Shown one piece after another: positions 36,589 to 45,081 of a stretch of DNA of 64,000 nucleotides. The first letter of the stretch is position 1. Each line of letters begins with the position of its first letter. The stretch is from Halobaculum litoreum (lineage in GTDB: Archaea > Halobacteriota > Halobacteria > Halobacteriales > Haloferacaceae). The position numbers and the translations under genes are program-made. The stretch lies in the NCBI RefSeq assembly GCF_030127125.1, contig NZ_CP126156.1, positions 310,001-374,000 on the forward strand. Reading direction: 5' to 3'. Below the pieces are notes generated by a model. It searched no databases and was not told the DNA's origin. It saw nothing but the letters and a program-made list of their open reading frames with translations.

Positions 36589-37686
36589 TCACGCCGACTC
36601 GGCGTCCGCCGGCGTGGGGTCGCTCCGGGCGTCGGGGGCGGCCGGGAACCGCATCCGCACGCTGACGCCGGACGGCTCGCGGTTGTCCATCTCCAGTTCG
36701 CCGTCGGACAGTTCGACGATCCAGTAGATCACCCACAGGCCGAGCCCGGTGACGTGCTGGAGCGGGAGCTCCCGGGTCGCGCGGATCGCCGCGAGCTCCT
36801 CCTCGGGGACGCTCGACCCGTCGTCGACGACCTCGACGGCGACCCAGTCCCCGACGCGCTCGACGCGCACCGCGACCGACACCGTGGCCGGGTCGTTGTG
36901 GACGGCGACGTTCTCGAGCGTCTCGTGGACGGCGGCGGCGGCGTCGCGGTGCGCTTTCGCCCACGCGTCGTCGTCGGTCGACACCGTCACCGTCGCCTCC
37001 GGGTACGTCTCCCGGAACCACGACACCTCCTCGCGCGCCACCGCCCCGAGGTCCGTGTCGACGACGCCCGTGTCGTTCCAGAGGTTCGCGAGCGTCTGTG
37101 CCTTCTCGGAGAGCCCGTACACCCGGTCGACGTGCTCGCTGAGCCGTTCGAGGTCGCGCTCGACGGTCTCGTCGTCGGTCGCCGCCATCGCCCCCTCCGC
37201 GATGCCGCGGACGATCGTCACCTCGTTGCGGATGTTGTGCCGGAGCACCCGCTGGAGGACGGTCAACCGTCCCGCGACCCGGACCTGTGCGGCACGCTCG
37301 TCGTGGACGCGCTGCACGTAGTAGCCCACCAGCGACCCCGCGCTGGCCCCCAGGCTCCACCCGATCGAGACGATGAACCACGCCTCGGTGATGGGCTCGT
37401 TCGTCACCCGGCGCGCGCCGAGGTACAGCGCCGACAGCGAGCCGACGACCACCCCCGTGAGTAGCCCCGTCGCGACGATCCGCCACACCCGCTCGGCGTC
37501 GAACGACTCCCGGACGGTGCGCCACGTGACGAACACGAGCGCGAGCGCGAACACCAGCAGGATCGACGCCTCGGCCGCCTCGACGAACACGTCGTCGCGG
37601 TCGAGCCGGACGTGGAGGACCGCCAGACAGAGGATCGACGCCGCCAGCAGGGCGGGACTCAGGCGCGCCGCCCGGGTTCGATTCAC
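36589..37686 (-). CDS. Membrane histidine kinase
   Basis: This 365-residue sensor kinase has an N-terminal membrane region of four to five helices (LLAASILCLAVLHV, ASILLVFALALVFV, IVATGLLTGVVVGSL, WFIVSIGWSLGASAG), then the H-box VLRHNIRNEVTIV of the haloarchaeal HisKA type. The ATPase domain has N-box ENVAVHND, G1-like VVDDGSSVP and GLGLWVIYWIVE. Substitution of serine for the glycine in the G1 box is slightly unusual. No response regulator is adjacent; the signal is unknown. Confidence 0.85.
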   Translation of the reverse strand: MNRTRAARLSPALLAASILCLAVLHVRLDRDDVFVEAAEASILLVFALALVFVTWRTVRESFDAERVWRIVATGLLTGVVVGSLSALYLGARRVTNEPITEAWFIVSIGWSLGASAGSLVGYYVQRVHDERAAQVRVAGRLTVLQRVLRHNIRNEVTIVRGIAEGAMAATDDETVERDLERLSEHVDRVYGLSEKAQTLANLWNDTGVVDTDLGAVAREEVSWFRETYPEATVTVSTDDDAWAKAHRDAAAAVHETLENVAVHNDPATVSVAVRVERVGDWVAVEVVDDGSSVPEEELAAIRATRELPLQHVTGLGLWVIYWIVELSDGELEMDNREPSGVSVRMRFPAAPDARSDPTPADAESA

Positions 37687-37756
37687 GTCCTCCCGTTCGT
37701 AGCCACCGTGAAACCAGTTCCGGCGTCGCGTCCGCTCGTCAGACGCCCGTCACCCG

Positions 37757-38092
37757 TCAGTCGTCGTCCGCCGCGGCGGCGTCGGCCGCGGCGGCGTCCT
37801 GTTCGATGCTCGGCGGGTACTTCCCGCGGTCGAGCTTCAGGTCCGACTGCGCGCGCGCCATGCACGTCAGCGCGTACGTCTCCGCTTCCTCCTCGGTGAG
37901 CGCGCGGGCGACGGCGGCGTCCTGCGCGACCTCCCCCTCGACGATCTCGGCGGTACAGGCCAGACACATCCCGACGCGACAGGAGTACTCCTGTGCGATC
38001 CCCTCCTCGATGCAGGCGTTCAGGATGGTCTGCTTGTCGGACACCTCGATCGTCTCGCCGGTGCCGACGAACTCCACCGTGTACTCGGTCAT
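37757..38092 (-). CDS. 2Fe-2S ferredoxin
   Basis: This 111-residue plant-type ferredoxin has cluster ligands Cys38, Cys43 and Cys46 in YSCRVGMCLAC and Cys77 in ALTCMA. The C-terminus is an Ala/Asp-rich tail. It lacks the halophile-specific acidic insertion of the major haloarchaeal ferredoxin, so it is probably an accessory electron carrier. It is a solitary gene with its own short AT-rich promoter region before the ATG at 38092. Confidence 0.92.
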   Translation of the reverse strand: MTEYTVEFVGTGETIEVSDKQTILNACIEEGIAQEYSCRVGMCLACTAEIVEGEVAQDAAVARALTEEEAETYALTCMARAQSDLKLDRGKYPPSIEQDAAAADAAAADDD

Positions 38093-38205
38093 GCAAGCAC
38101 GGTTCTCGGGTTCCCCTTTCTACGTTTCGCTTGTCACCAGTGCGGCCTCGCCCAGGCCGGGCGAACGACGGGCCACACCGGGCGCGCCGCCGCCGACCGA
38201 CCGAG

Positions 38206-39018
38206 CTACCGGCCGTCGAACTCCGGCTGGCGCTTGTCGGTGAACGCGTCGACGCCCTCGGCGTGGTCCTCGGACTCCAAGACGGCCGCCTGCGCGCCGG
38301 CCTCGTGTTCGATCGCCTCCCCGAGCGTCGCGAACTCCGAGCGGAGGAGCCGCTTCGAGGTGCGCAAGGCGACGGTCGGCCCCGACGCGATGCGGTCGAC
38401 CAGCATCGAGACCTTCGCGTCGAACTGGTCGTCCGGCACCGCGTGGTTGACGACGCCCAACTCCGCCGCGCGCTCGGCGCTCAGGAGTTCGCCCGTGTAG
38501 ACGAGTTCCTTGGCGACGTTCTCGCCGACGAGCTTCGGGAGGAGGTAGGAGGTGCCCGAGTCGACCGCGAGGCCGACCTCGCGGAAGCCGAAGCCGATCT
38601 GGGCGTCCTCGTGGAGCGCGGTCACGTCGCAGGCGATGGCGAGGTTCGCGCCCGCGCCGAACGCCGCGCCGTCGACCGTCGCGACGGTCGGGAACTCGCA
38701 CTCGTACAGCCGCTTCACACAGCGGCCGATGTCCTGGATGACGTGGCGGACGGCGTGGTCGACGGGCGCGTCGGAGGCCTGTCGCTCCAGCATCGAGGAG
38801 ATGTCACCGCCCGCGCAGAACGCCGGGCCGGCGCCCTCGACGACGACACAGCGGGTGTCGCCGCCCTCGATGGCGTCGAGGGCGGCCTCGATGCCGTCGG
38901 TCATCGCGACCGACAGGGCGTTGCGCTTGTCGGGGTCGTTCAGGCGGACGGTCGCGACCCCGTCGTCGTCGCGTTCGAGCCGCACGATACCGTCGGAGAA
39001 CTCGGTGACGTCTGCCAT
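38206..39018 (-). CDS. Enoyl-CoA hydratase/isomerase family protein
   Basis: This 270-residue crotonase-fold enzyme has the oxyanion-hole segments PAFCAGGDISSM and VDGAAFGAGANLAIACD; LPKLVGENVAKELVYTGELLSA is the usual C-terminal region. It likely hydrates enoyl-CoA esters in fatty-acid or aromatic degradation. It lies directly downstream of a CoA ligase on the same strand, which supports a joint acyl-CoA pathway. The exact substrate cannot be told. Confidence 0.9.
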   Translation of the reverse strand: MADVTEFSDGIVRLERDDDGVATVRLNDPDKRNALSVAMTDGIEAALDAIEGGDTRCVVVEGAGPAFCAGGDISSMLERQASDAPVDHAVRHVIQDIGRCVKRLYECEFPTVATVDGAAFGAGANLAIACDVTALHEDAQIGFGFREVGLAVDSGTSYLLPKLVGENVAKELVYTGELLSAERAAELGVVNHAVPDDQFDAKVSMLVDRIASGPTVALRTSKRLLRSEFATLGEAIEHEAGAQAAVLESEDHAEGVDAFTDKRQPEFDGR

Positions 39019-39116
39019 ACCGGGGCGTCGTGGCCCCGGGTTATGGCCGTTTCCCCGTCACTTCGCCGCGGCGGGCGCGTCGGGGGTGGCTGGTGCGGCT
39101 CGGCCGGCGGGACCGC

Positions 39117-40674
39117 CTACTCGCCGCGCAGTTCGAACTTCTGGACCTTCCCGGTCGTCGTCCGCGGCAGTTCCTCGACGAACTCCACCTCGCGGGGGTG
39201 TTTGTACTCCGCGAGGTTGTCGAGGCAGAACTGCTTGATCGCCTCGGGCGTCACGTCCGTCCCCGGCTTGGGGACGACGAACGCCTTCACCGTCTCCCCG
39301 CGCCGGTCGTCGGGGATGCCGACGACGGCCGCGTCGGCGACCGCCTCGTGCTCGAACAACAACTCCTCGACCTCGCGCGGGTAGACGTTGTACCCCGCGG
39401 TGTTGATCATGTGCTTCTCGCGGTCGACGATGTAGAAGTAGCCGTCCGCGTCGTGGTAGCCGATGTCGCCGGTGTGGAACCAGCGCTTCCCGTCCCACTC
39501 GGTGAACACCTCCTCGTTGGCGTCCGGGCGGTCGTGGTACCCCTGCATCACGTTCGGCCCGCTGACGACGACCTCGCCGGTGATGTCGTCGAGGTCGACG
39601 TCCTCCTCGTCGACGGGCCCCTCGTCGACCGGCGGCACCTGCTCGAAGTCGTGGTCGACGATCATCGCGGAGACGCCCGGCAGCGTCTTGCCGATGGAGC
39701 CGACCCGGCGGCCCTTCCCGGGTGTGTTGAAGTGAGTGACCGGGCTGGTCTCGGTGAGCCCGTACCCCTCGTAGATCTTCGCGTCGAACAGCTCCTCGAA
39801 GCGGCGCAACACCTCGACGGGGATGCCCGACCCGCCGACGCCACACAGCCGGAGGCTGGAGAGGTCGCGCTCGGCGGCGTCGGGCTGGTTGATCATGTCG
39901 TTGTACATCGCGGGCACCCCGTGCATCATCGTCAACTCCGCCGACTCGATGAGGTCGAACGCCTGCTGGGCGTCCCACGCGGGCAGGGGGGTAGTAGGCG
40001 CCGCCGTCGAACAGCGTCGCGTTCATCACGACGGTCATGCCGTAGATGTGGAACAGCGGGAGCACGCCCAGCTGGCGGTCGTCCGTCGAGATGCCGCCCG
40101 GGACGAGCGACGCCGACATCTCGGCGTTCGACGCGAGGTTGTCGTGGGTGAGGAGGACGCCCTTCGGGGTGCCCGTGGTGCCGGAAGTGTACGGCTGGCA
40201 GGCGATGTCGTCGTCCGCGCGGGCGACGGTGTCGAACTCCGGGGCGCCGCAGAACTCCTCGAAGGAGACGGTGCCCTCGACGGCCTCGCCGACCGTCACG
40301 ACCGTGTGGACGTCCGTCTCGTCGCGTACCTCCGCGACGTGTCCGGCGAGGTCCGGAAGCGTGACGACGACCTCCGCGCCGGAGTCGGAGAGCATGTGTT
40401 CGATCTCCCGGGCCTTGTACTGCGGGTTCATGGGAACGACGACCCCGCCCGCGCGCAGCGTGCCGTGGAACCCGACCACGAACTGCGGGAGGTTCGGCAG
40501 GTAGATGCCGACGCGGCCGCCGGCCTCGACGCCGGCGTCGGCCAGCCCGGACGCGAACGCGCCCGTCTGCCCCCACAGCTCCCGGTAGGCGATGTCGGTC
40601 CCCTTGAACGAGACGGCGGTCTCGCCGGGGTGGTCCTCGACGGTCGAACCGACGTGCGTGACGAGGTTTGTCAT
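39117..40674 (-). pseudogene. Acyl-CoA synthetase (AMP-forming), split by a frame break at a G run
   Basis: The first half (from 40674) carries the AMP-binding signature YTSGTTGTPKGVLLTH; the second half (from about 39985) carries EGYGLTETSPVTHF, FHTGDIGYHDADGY, INTAGYNVYPREVE and the terminal lysine in TTTGKVQK. The frames join at the six-G run 39986-39991: removing one base gives YYPLPAWDAQQAFDL. The intact enzyme would be about 518 residues and seems functional, so this is probably an assembly error. It activates a carboxylate with ATP and CoA. Fatty acids are likely given the hydratase next door, but o-succinylbenzoate (MenE) cannot be excluded because menC lies close by. Confidence 0.85.
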
Positions 40675-40813
40675 GCCACCACACCGGAAGGACGGTCGCG
40701 GCTAAAGTCTTTCCCGGACGTTCACGTAGGTCGCCGCCGTCTCCCGAACGCTCCGCGGGCGCCCCCGGGCCGGAGCCGGTGGGGTCAAAGCCCGCGCGCC
40801 CCTCCAGGAGGGT

Positions 40814-41299
40814 ATGAGCGATCCGACCGACCGGACGCCCGACGCCGGTCCCGCACGCCCGACACGCAGACGCCTCCTCGCGGCCGTCGGGGCGGGCGGC
40901 GTCGCGGCGCTGGCCGGCTGCTCCGGCGGGGGCGCCGAGACCGACTCGGGGCCGTACAACGGCTACCTCGCGGACGCCGCCGGCTTCGACGGCGAGGCCG
41001 TCGACCGCACCGGGAACGCCGAGGTGACCGTCGCCGTCGGCACGGGCGACGGCTTCGCGTTCGACCCCGTCGCCGTCCGCGTCTCGCCCGGCACGACCGT
41101 CGTCTGGGAGTGGACCGGGATGGGGAGCCGCCACAACGTCGTCGCCGAGGACGGCGGGTTCGAGAGCAACTACTACGCCTCCGAGGGTCAGACGTTCTCC
41201 CACGAGTTCCGGGAGCCCGGCGTCACGAAGTACTACTGCACGCCCCACCGGAACCTCGGCATGGTCGGCGTCGTCGAGGTGGCCGAGGAGTCGGCGTAG
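40814..41299 (+). CDS. Halocyanin-like blue copper lipoprotein
   Basis: This 161-residue electron carrier is exported by the Tat pathway (RPTRRRLLAAVGAGG) and lipid-anchored at Cys36 (lipobox LAGC). The plastocyanin-like domain has copper ligands His107 (SRHNVV), Cys142 (KYYCTPH), His145 and Met150 (NLGMVG). It probably passes electrons at the outer membrane face. It sits as a plus-strand island between the CoA ligase and menC. Confidence 0.94.
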   Translation: MSDPTDRTPDAGPARPTRRRLLAAVGAGGVAALAGCSGGGAETDSGPYNGYLADAAGFDGEAVDRTGNAEVTVAVGTGDGFAFDPVAVRVSPGTTVVWEWTGMGSRHNVVAEDGGFESNYYASEGQTFSHEFREPGVTKYYCTPHRNLGMVGVVEVAEESA

Positions 41300-41314
41300 C
41301 CCGCCGCGGGCGGC

Positions 41315-42418
41315 TCACACCACGCCGTCGAACGCCTCGCCCGCGACGCCCGGTCCCGCCGGAACGGCGATCCGTCCGTCGGCGACCGGCGCGGGGTCGT
41401 CGTCGACGACGCCCCGCGCCAACAGCCCGCCGGTCGCGAGGCCGTGTGCGCGGTCGCCCCCGCCGGGGACCGCGGCGGCGACGTGGACGGCGGCGGCGCG
41501 TGCGACGGCGGCGTCGATCGTCGTGGTGACGACCGTGTCGACGCCGCGGTCGGCGAGGCGGCGCGCCGCGGCGACGGTCGCCCCCGGCCCGCCCTGCGCC
41601 ATCGGCTTGAGGACGGCCACGTCCGCGTGTCCTCGACCGGGTCGGGCCACCCCTCCGCCCCGCTCGGGGCGTTCACCGCCTCGTCGACGGCGATGGGGAC
41701 GCCGCGACCGCGGAGCGCGCGGAGCGCCCCGTGGTCGCCGGCGGCGACCGGCTGTTCGAGGTACTCCAACGCGACGCCGCCGAGCGCGTCGACGGCGCGT
41801 TCGGCCTCCTCGCGACGCCACGCGCCGTTCGCGTCCGCCCGGAGCCCGACGGCGTCGCCGACCGCGTCGCGGACGGCCCGGAGGCGGTCGACGTCCTCGG
41901 CGACGCCGCGGGCGCCGACCTTGCACTTCAGGCAGTCGAACCCGTCGGCGACGGCGGCCTCGGCGGCCGCCACCGTCTCGTCGACGCTCCCGTCGCCGAC
42001 GGTCGCGTTGACCGGGACCGCCGTCGCCGGGGCGTCGAGCCCCGCCTCGGCGGCCAGCGAGGCGGCCAGCGGTCGGCCGTCGCGGCGCGCCGTCGCGTCG
42101 GCGACCGCCAGCGACAGCGCGTGGGCGGCCGCCGGAGGGAGGTCGTCGACCGCCACCGGCTCGTCCCGGTCGACGGCCGCGCGGGCCCCGCGGAGCGCGG
42201 CGAGACACGCCTCCGCCGGCTCCGTCCACGGCGGGAGCGGGGCGGCCTCGCCCACGCCGCGGCACGGGCGCCCGTCGGCGAACGCCCCTCCAGCGCGACG
42301 ATCGCCACCCGGCGCTCGTCGATCTCCCCGTCGCGGTGCCGAGGGGCGAGCGCAGCGGGAGCGTGCGCTCGACGAGCCGCAGCCGCGCGTCGGCCGGGTC
42401 GAGGCCGAACCCCGACAT
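41315..42418 (-). pseudogene. menC: o-Succinylbenzoate synthase, split by three apparent single-base deletions
   Basis: This enolase-superfamily enzyme dehydrates SHCHC to o-succinylbenzoate in menaquinone synthesis. Pieces in order are MSGFGLDPADARLRLVERTL, IDERRVAIVALEG, then GEAAPLPPWTEP through FDCLKCKVG (catalytic Lys), LRADANGAW, LEYLEQPV and VPIAVDEAV, and finally DVAVLKPMAQGG. Frames change at the C runs 42326-42329 and 42285-42288 and at about 41624-41628. One G (on the coding strand) restored at each gives a full protein of about 368 residues. The start codon overlaps the menA stop (TGATG). All catalytic parts survive, so I suspect sequence error, not gene loss. Confidence 0.86.
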
Positions 42419-43365
42419 CAGAACGCCAGCCCGACCGCGAACAGCGCGGCGAACGCCGCGAGCAGCTTCCCGGTCCGCTCCAGCGCGGGGTTCAGCACGT
42501 CGCCCGCGGTCTCGGTCAGCACCGTCCGCGTCAGCGGCACGGCCAGCGGGAGCGTCGCGAGCGGCAGCAGCGTCGTGAGGTCGCCCGTCGACAGCCAGAA
42601 CACGACCGGGACCGTGTACGCCATCCCGAGGAGGAGGACGAACTGCGCCCGCGAGAAGCCGTAGCCGAAGCGGACCGTGAGCGTGTTCTTGCCCGTCTCG
42701 GCGTCCTCCTCGCGGTCCCGGAGGTTGTTGACGACGAGGATGTTCGTCGAGACGGCGGCGATCGGAAGCGAGGCGACCAGCGCCGCGGGCGGCACCAGCT
42801 CCGGGCCGGGGACGAGGGTGAGGAACGCGACGCCCGCCTCGGCCGCGGCCTGTACGTAGTAGGTGCCCGTGACGGCGACGAGGCCGAAGAAGACGAACAC
42901 GAACACGTCGCCGAGCCCGTGGTACGCCAGCGGGTACGGGCCGCCCGTGTAGGCGACGCCCATCGCCACCGAGACGAGGCCGACGATCATGATGGGGAGG
43001 CCGGCGACGGCGACGAGGTACGCGCCGACGACGACGGCCGCGAGGAACGTGAGCCACATCGCGCGTTTCACCTCCGCCGGCTCGATGAGCCCGCCCGCGG
43101 TGACGCGGGTGAACCCCTGACGGTCCGCGGTGTCGGCGCCCTTCTCGGCGTCGTAGTAGTCGTTCGCGAAGTTCGTGCCGATCTGGATCAGCGCCGCGCC
43201 GACGAGCGCGACCAGCGCGGGCAGCGGCGCGAACACGCCGTCGCGGACCGCCAGTCCGGTGCCGACGAGCACCGGCGCCAGCGCGGCCGGCAGCGTCTGC
43301 GGGCGGGCGGCGATCACCCACGCCTCGCGTCTGGAGATGTCCGCCTGCCCCGTCTCCGTACTCAT
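42418..43365 (-). CDS. menA: 1,4-Dihydroxy-2-naphthoate polyprenyltransferase
   Basis: This integral membrane UbiA-family enzyme of 315 residues attaches the prenyl tail to dihydroxynaphthoate to form demethylmenaquinone. It has eight to nine helices; the first prenyl-diphosphate motif is NFANDYYDAEKGAD, the second NNLRDREEDAETGKNT. ARPQTLPAALAPVLVGTG is typical of MenA. The ATG at 43365 is used; nine residues of upstream open frame are unconvincing. It overlaps menC by one base and follows menB, forming a men operon on the minus strand. Confidence 0.95.
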   Translation of the reverse strand: MSTETGQADISRREAWVIAARPQTLPAALAPVLVGTGLAVRDGVFAPLPALVALVGAALIQIGTNFANDYYDAEKGADTADRQGFTRVTAGGLIEPAEVKRAMWLTFLAAVVVGAYLVAVAGLPIMIVGLVSVAMGVAYTGGPYPLAYHGLGDVFVFVFFGLVAVTGTYYVQAAAEAGVAFLTLVPGPELVPPAALVASLPIAAVSTNILVVNNLRDREEDAETGKNTLTVRFGYGFSRAQFVLLLGMAYTVPVVFWLSTGDLTTLLPLATLPLAVPLTRTVLTETAGDVLNPALERTGKLLAAFAALFAVGLAF

Positions 43366-43426
43366 TGTCGGGAGGTGGGGCGGGCGGGGCAAGAAGGGTG
43401 GGCTTCCCGGTCGTCGCGGCGACGGC

Positions 43427-44359
43427 TCAGTAGTGCCAGGGGAACTGCGAGAAGTCCTGCTCGCGCCCCTCGAGGAACGCGTCGCGCCCCTCCTGCGCCT
43501 CCGGCGTCATGTACGCCAGCCGCGTCGCCTCGCCGGCGAACACCTGCTGGCCGACCATCCCGTCGTCGGTCATGTTGAACGCGAACTTCAGCATCCGCAT
43601 CGCCGTCGGCGACTTGCTCGTCATCTCGTCGGCCCACTCCAGCGCCACGTCCTCCAGTTCCTCGTGGGGGATCGCCTCGTTCGCCATCCCCATGTCCACC
43701 GCCTCCGCGGCGGAGTACGTCTTCCCGCGGAAGAACACCTCGCGCGCCTTCTTCTGGCCGACCTGCTTCGCGAGGTACGCGGAGCCGAACCCGCCGTCGA
43801 AGCTCGCCACGTCGGGGTCCGTCTGGAGGAACTTCGCGTGCTCGTCGCTCGCGAGCGTGAGGTCACAGACCACGTGCAGGGAGTGGCCGCCGCCGACCGC
43901 CCACCCCGGCACGACGGCCACGACGGGCTTGGGCATGAAGCGGATGAGCCGCTGGACTTCGAGGATGTGGAGGCGGCCCGCCTTCGCCTCGCGGACCAAC
44001 TCGTCGTCGGACTCGTCGGCCTCGTCGTCGTCGCGGTACTCGTACCCCGACTCGCCGCGCACCGACTGGTCGCCGCCCGAGCAGAACGCCCAGCCGCCGT
44101 CCTTCTCGGAGGGGCCGTTCCCCGTGAGGAGGACACAGCCGATGTCGGCCCGCTTGCGGGCGTGGTCGAGCGCGGCGTACAGTTCGTCGACGGTGCCGGG
44201 GCGGAACGCGTTGCGTTTCCCGGGGCGGTCGAACGCGATGCGGACGGTCGGCGAGTCGACCGCGCGGTGGTAGGTGATGTCGTCGAACGCGTCGCTGCCG
44301 TCGACCGGCTCCCACAGGTCCGGGTCGAAGATCGCCGAGACGGTGTCCGTGTCGCTCAT
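43427..44359 (-). CDS. menB: 1,4-Dihydroxy-2-naphthoyl-CoA synthase
   Basis: This 310-residue crotonase-family enzyme closes the second ring of the naphthoquinone. MenB-specific features are RPGKRNAFRPGTVDEL, WAFCSGGDQSVRG, VPGWAVGGGHSLHVVCDLT, SFDGGFGSAYLA and the C-terminal EGREQDFSQFPW. It carries a short acidic insertion (YRDDDEADESDDEL) typical of halophilic adaptation. It is upstream of menA, 61 bases away. Confidence 0.97.
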   Translation of the reverse strand: MSDTDTVSAIFDPDLWEPVDGSDAFDDITYHRAVDSPTVRIAFDRPGKRNAFRPGTVDELYAALDHARKRADIGCVLLTGNGPSEKDGGWAFCSGGDQSVRGESGYEYRDDDEADESDDELVREAKAGRLHILEVQRLIRFMPKPVVAVVPGWAVGGGHSLHVVCDLTLASDEHAKFLQTDPDVASFDGGFGSAYLAKQVGQKKAREVFFRGKTYSAAEAVDMGMANEAIPHEELEDVALEWADEMTSKSPTAMRMLKFAFNMTDDGMVGQQVFAGEATRLAYMTPEAQEGRDAFLEGREQDFSQFPWHY

Positions 44360-44423
44360 GCAGGAGCGGCGGCGGGAGCGCGCAAAAAGGTGCGCGTGTC
44401 GCCCGGCCGGAGGCGGCGCCGGG

Positions 44424-44951
44424 CTACCGCTCGCGACGGCGCCGGTCGGTCCGGAGCGCGTACACGTCCCGGTAGCGCTGGTCGGGGTCCGGGCCCCCGA
44501 CGGGCGCCGCGGCGAACGCGTCCGGGAACGCGACCCCGGCGACGAGCGCGAACGACACCGTCAGGACCGTCGCCGCGGCGGCCGCGACCCCGTCGAGGGC
44601 CCAGCTACCGATCGCGAGGCCGGTCACCCCGAGCACGACGCCGTTGTAGTACAGCACCCGGACCCACAGGCCCCGCGCGAGTCCCCGCGGCCACCGCGCG
44701 AAGCGGTCGTCGCGCCGGTGGAGGCGGTCGTGCCGGACGAGCGCGAGGCCGAGGAGGAACGCGAAGTAGCCGAGCACGAGCGGCACGGAGCCGTCCCGGG
44801 GGACCAGCCGGATCGACACGAGCAGCGCGGGGAACCCCACCAGCCCGTGTTCGATGAACGTGTCGAACAGGTCCTCGAGGAGCCTGCCCACGGAGTCGTT
44901 GCCGCGGCGGCTCGCGTGGCGCGCCGCCGCCTCCCCGTCGCCCTCGCTCAT
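44424..44951 (-). CDS. Membrane protein in the men cluster
   Basis: This 175-residue protein has about four hydrophobic segments (LVGFPALLVSIRLV, LVLGYFAFLLGLALV, VLYYNGVVLGVTGLAI, TVLTVSFALVAGVAF) and basic loops. I do not recognise the family. It lies between menD and menB on the same strand, so it is probably cotranscribed, but nothing shows a role in menaquinone synthesis. Confidence 0.72.
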   Translation of the reverse strand: MSEGDGEAAARHASRRGNDSVGRLLEDLFDTFIEHGLVGFPALLVSIRLVPRDGSVPLVLGYFAFLLGLALVRHDRLHRRDDRFARWPRGLARGLWVRVLYYNGVVLGVTGLAIGSWALDGVAAAAATVLTVSFALVAGVAFPDAFAAAPVGGPDPDQRYRDVYALRTDRRRRER

Positions 44952-45081
44952 GGTCGACCGGTGGCGACGGCGACTGATAAATCCCTCTCGCGGGCGCGCC
45001 CGGGCGCCCGACCGCCGGGAACCGCCGGGGACCGTCCGGTGTCGGCCGTGACCGCCCGTGACCGTCCGCGGCGGCGGCCGG

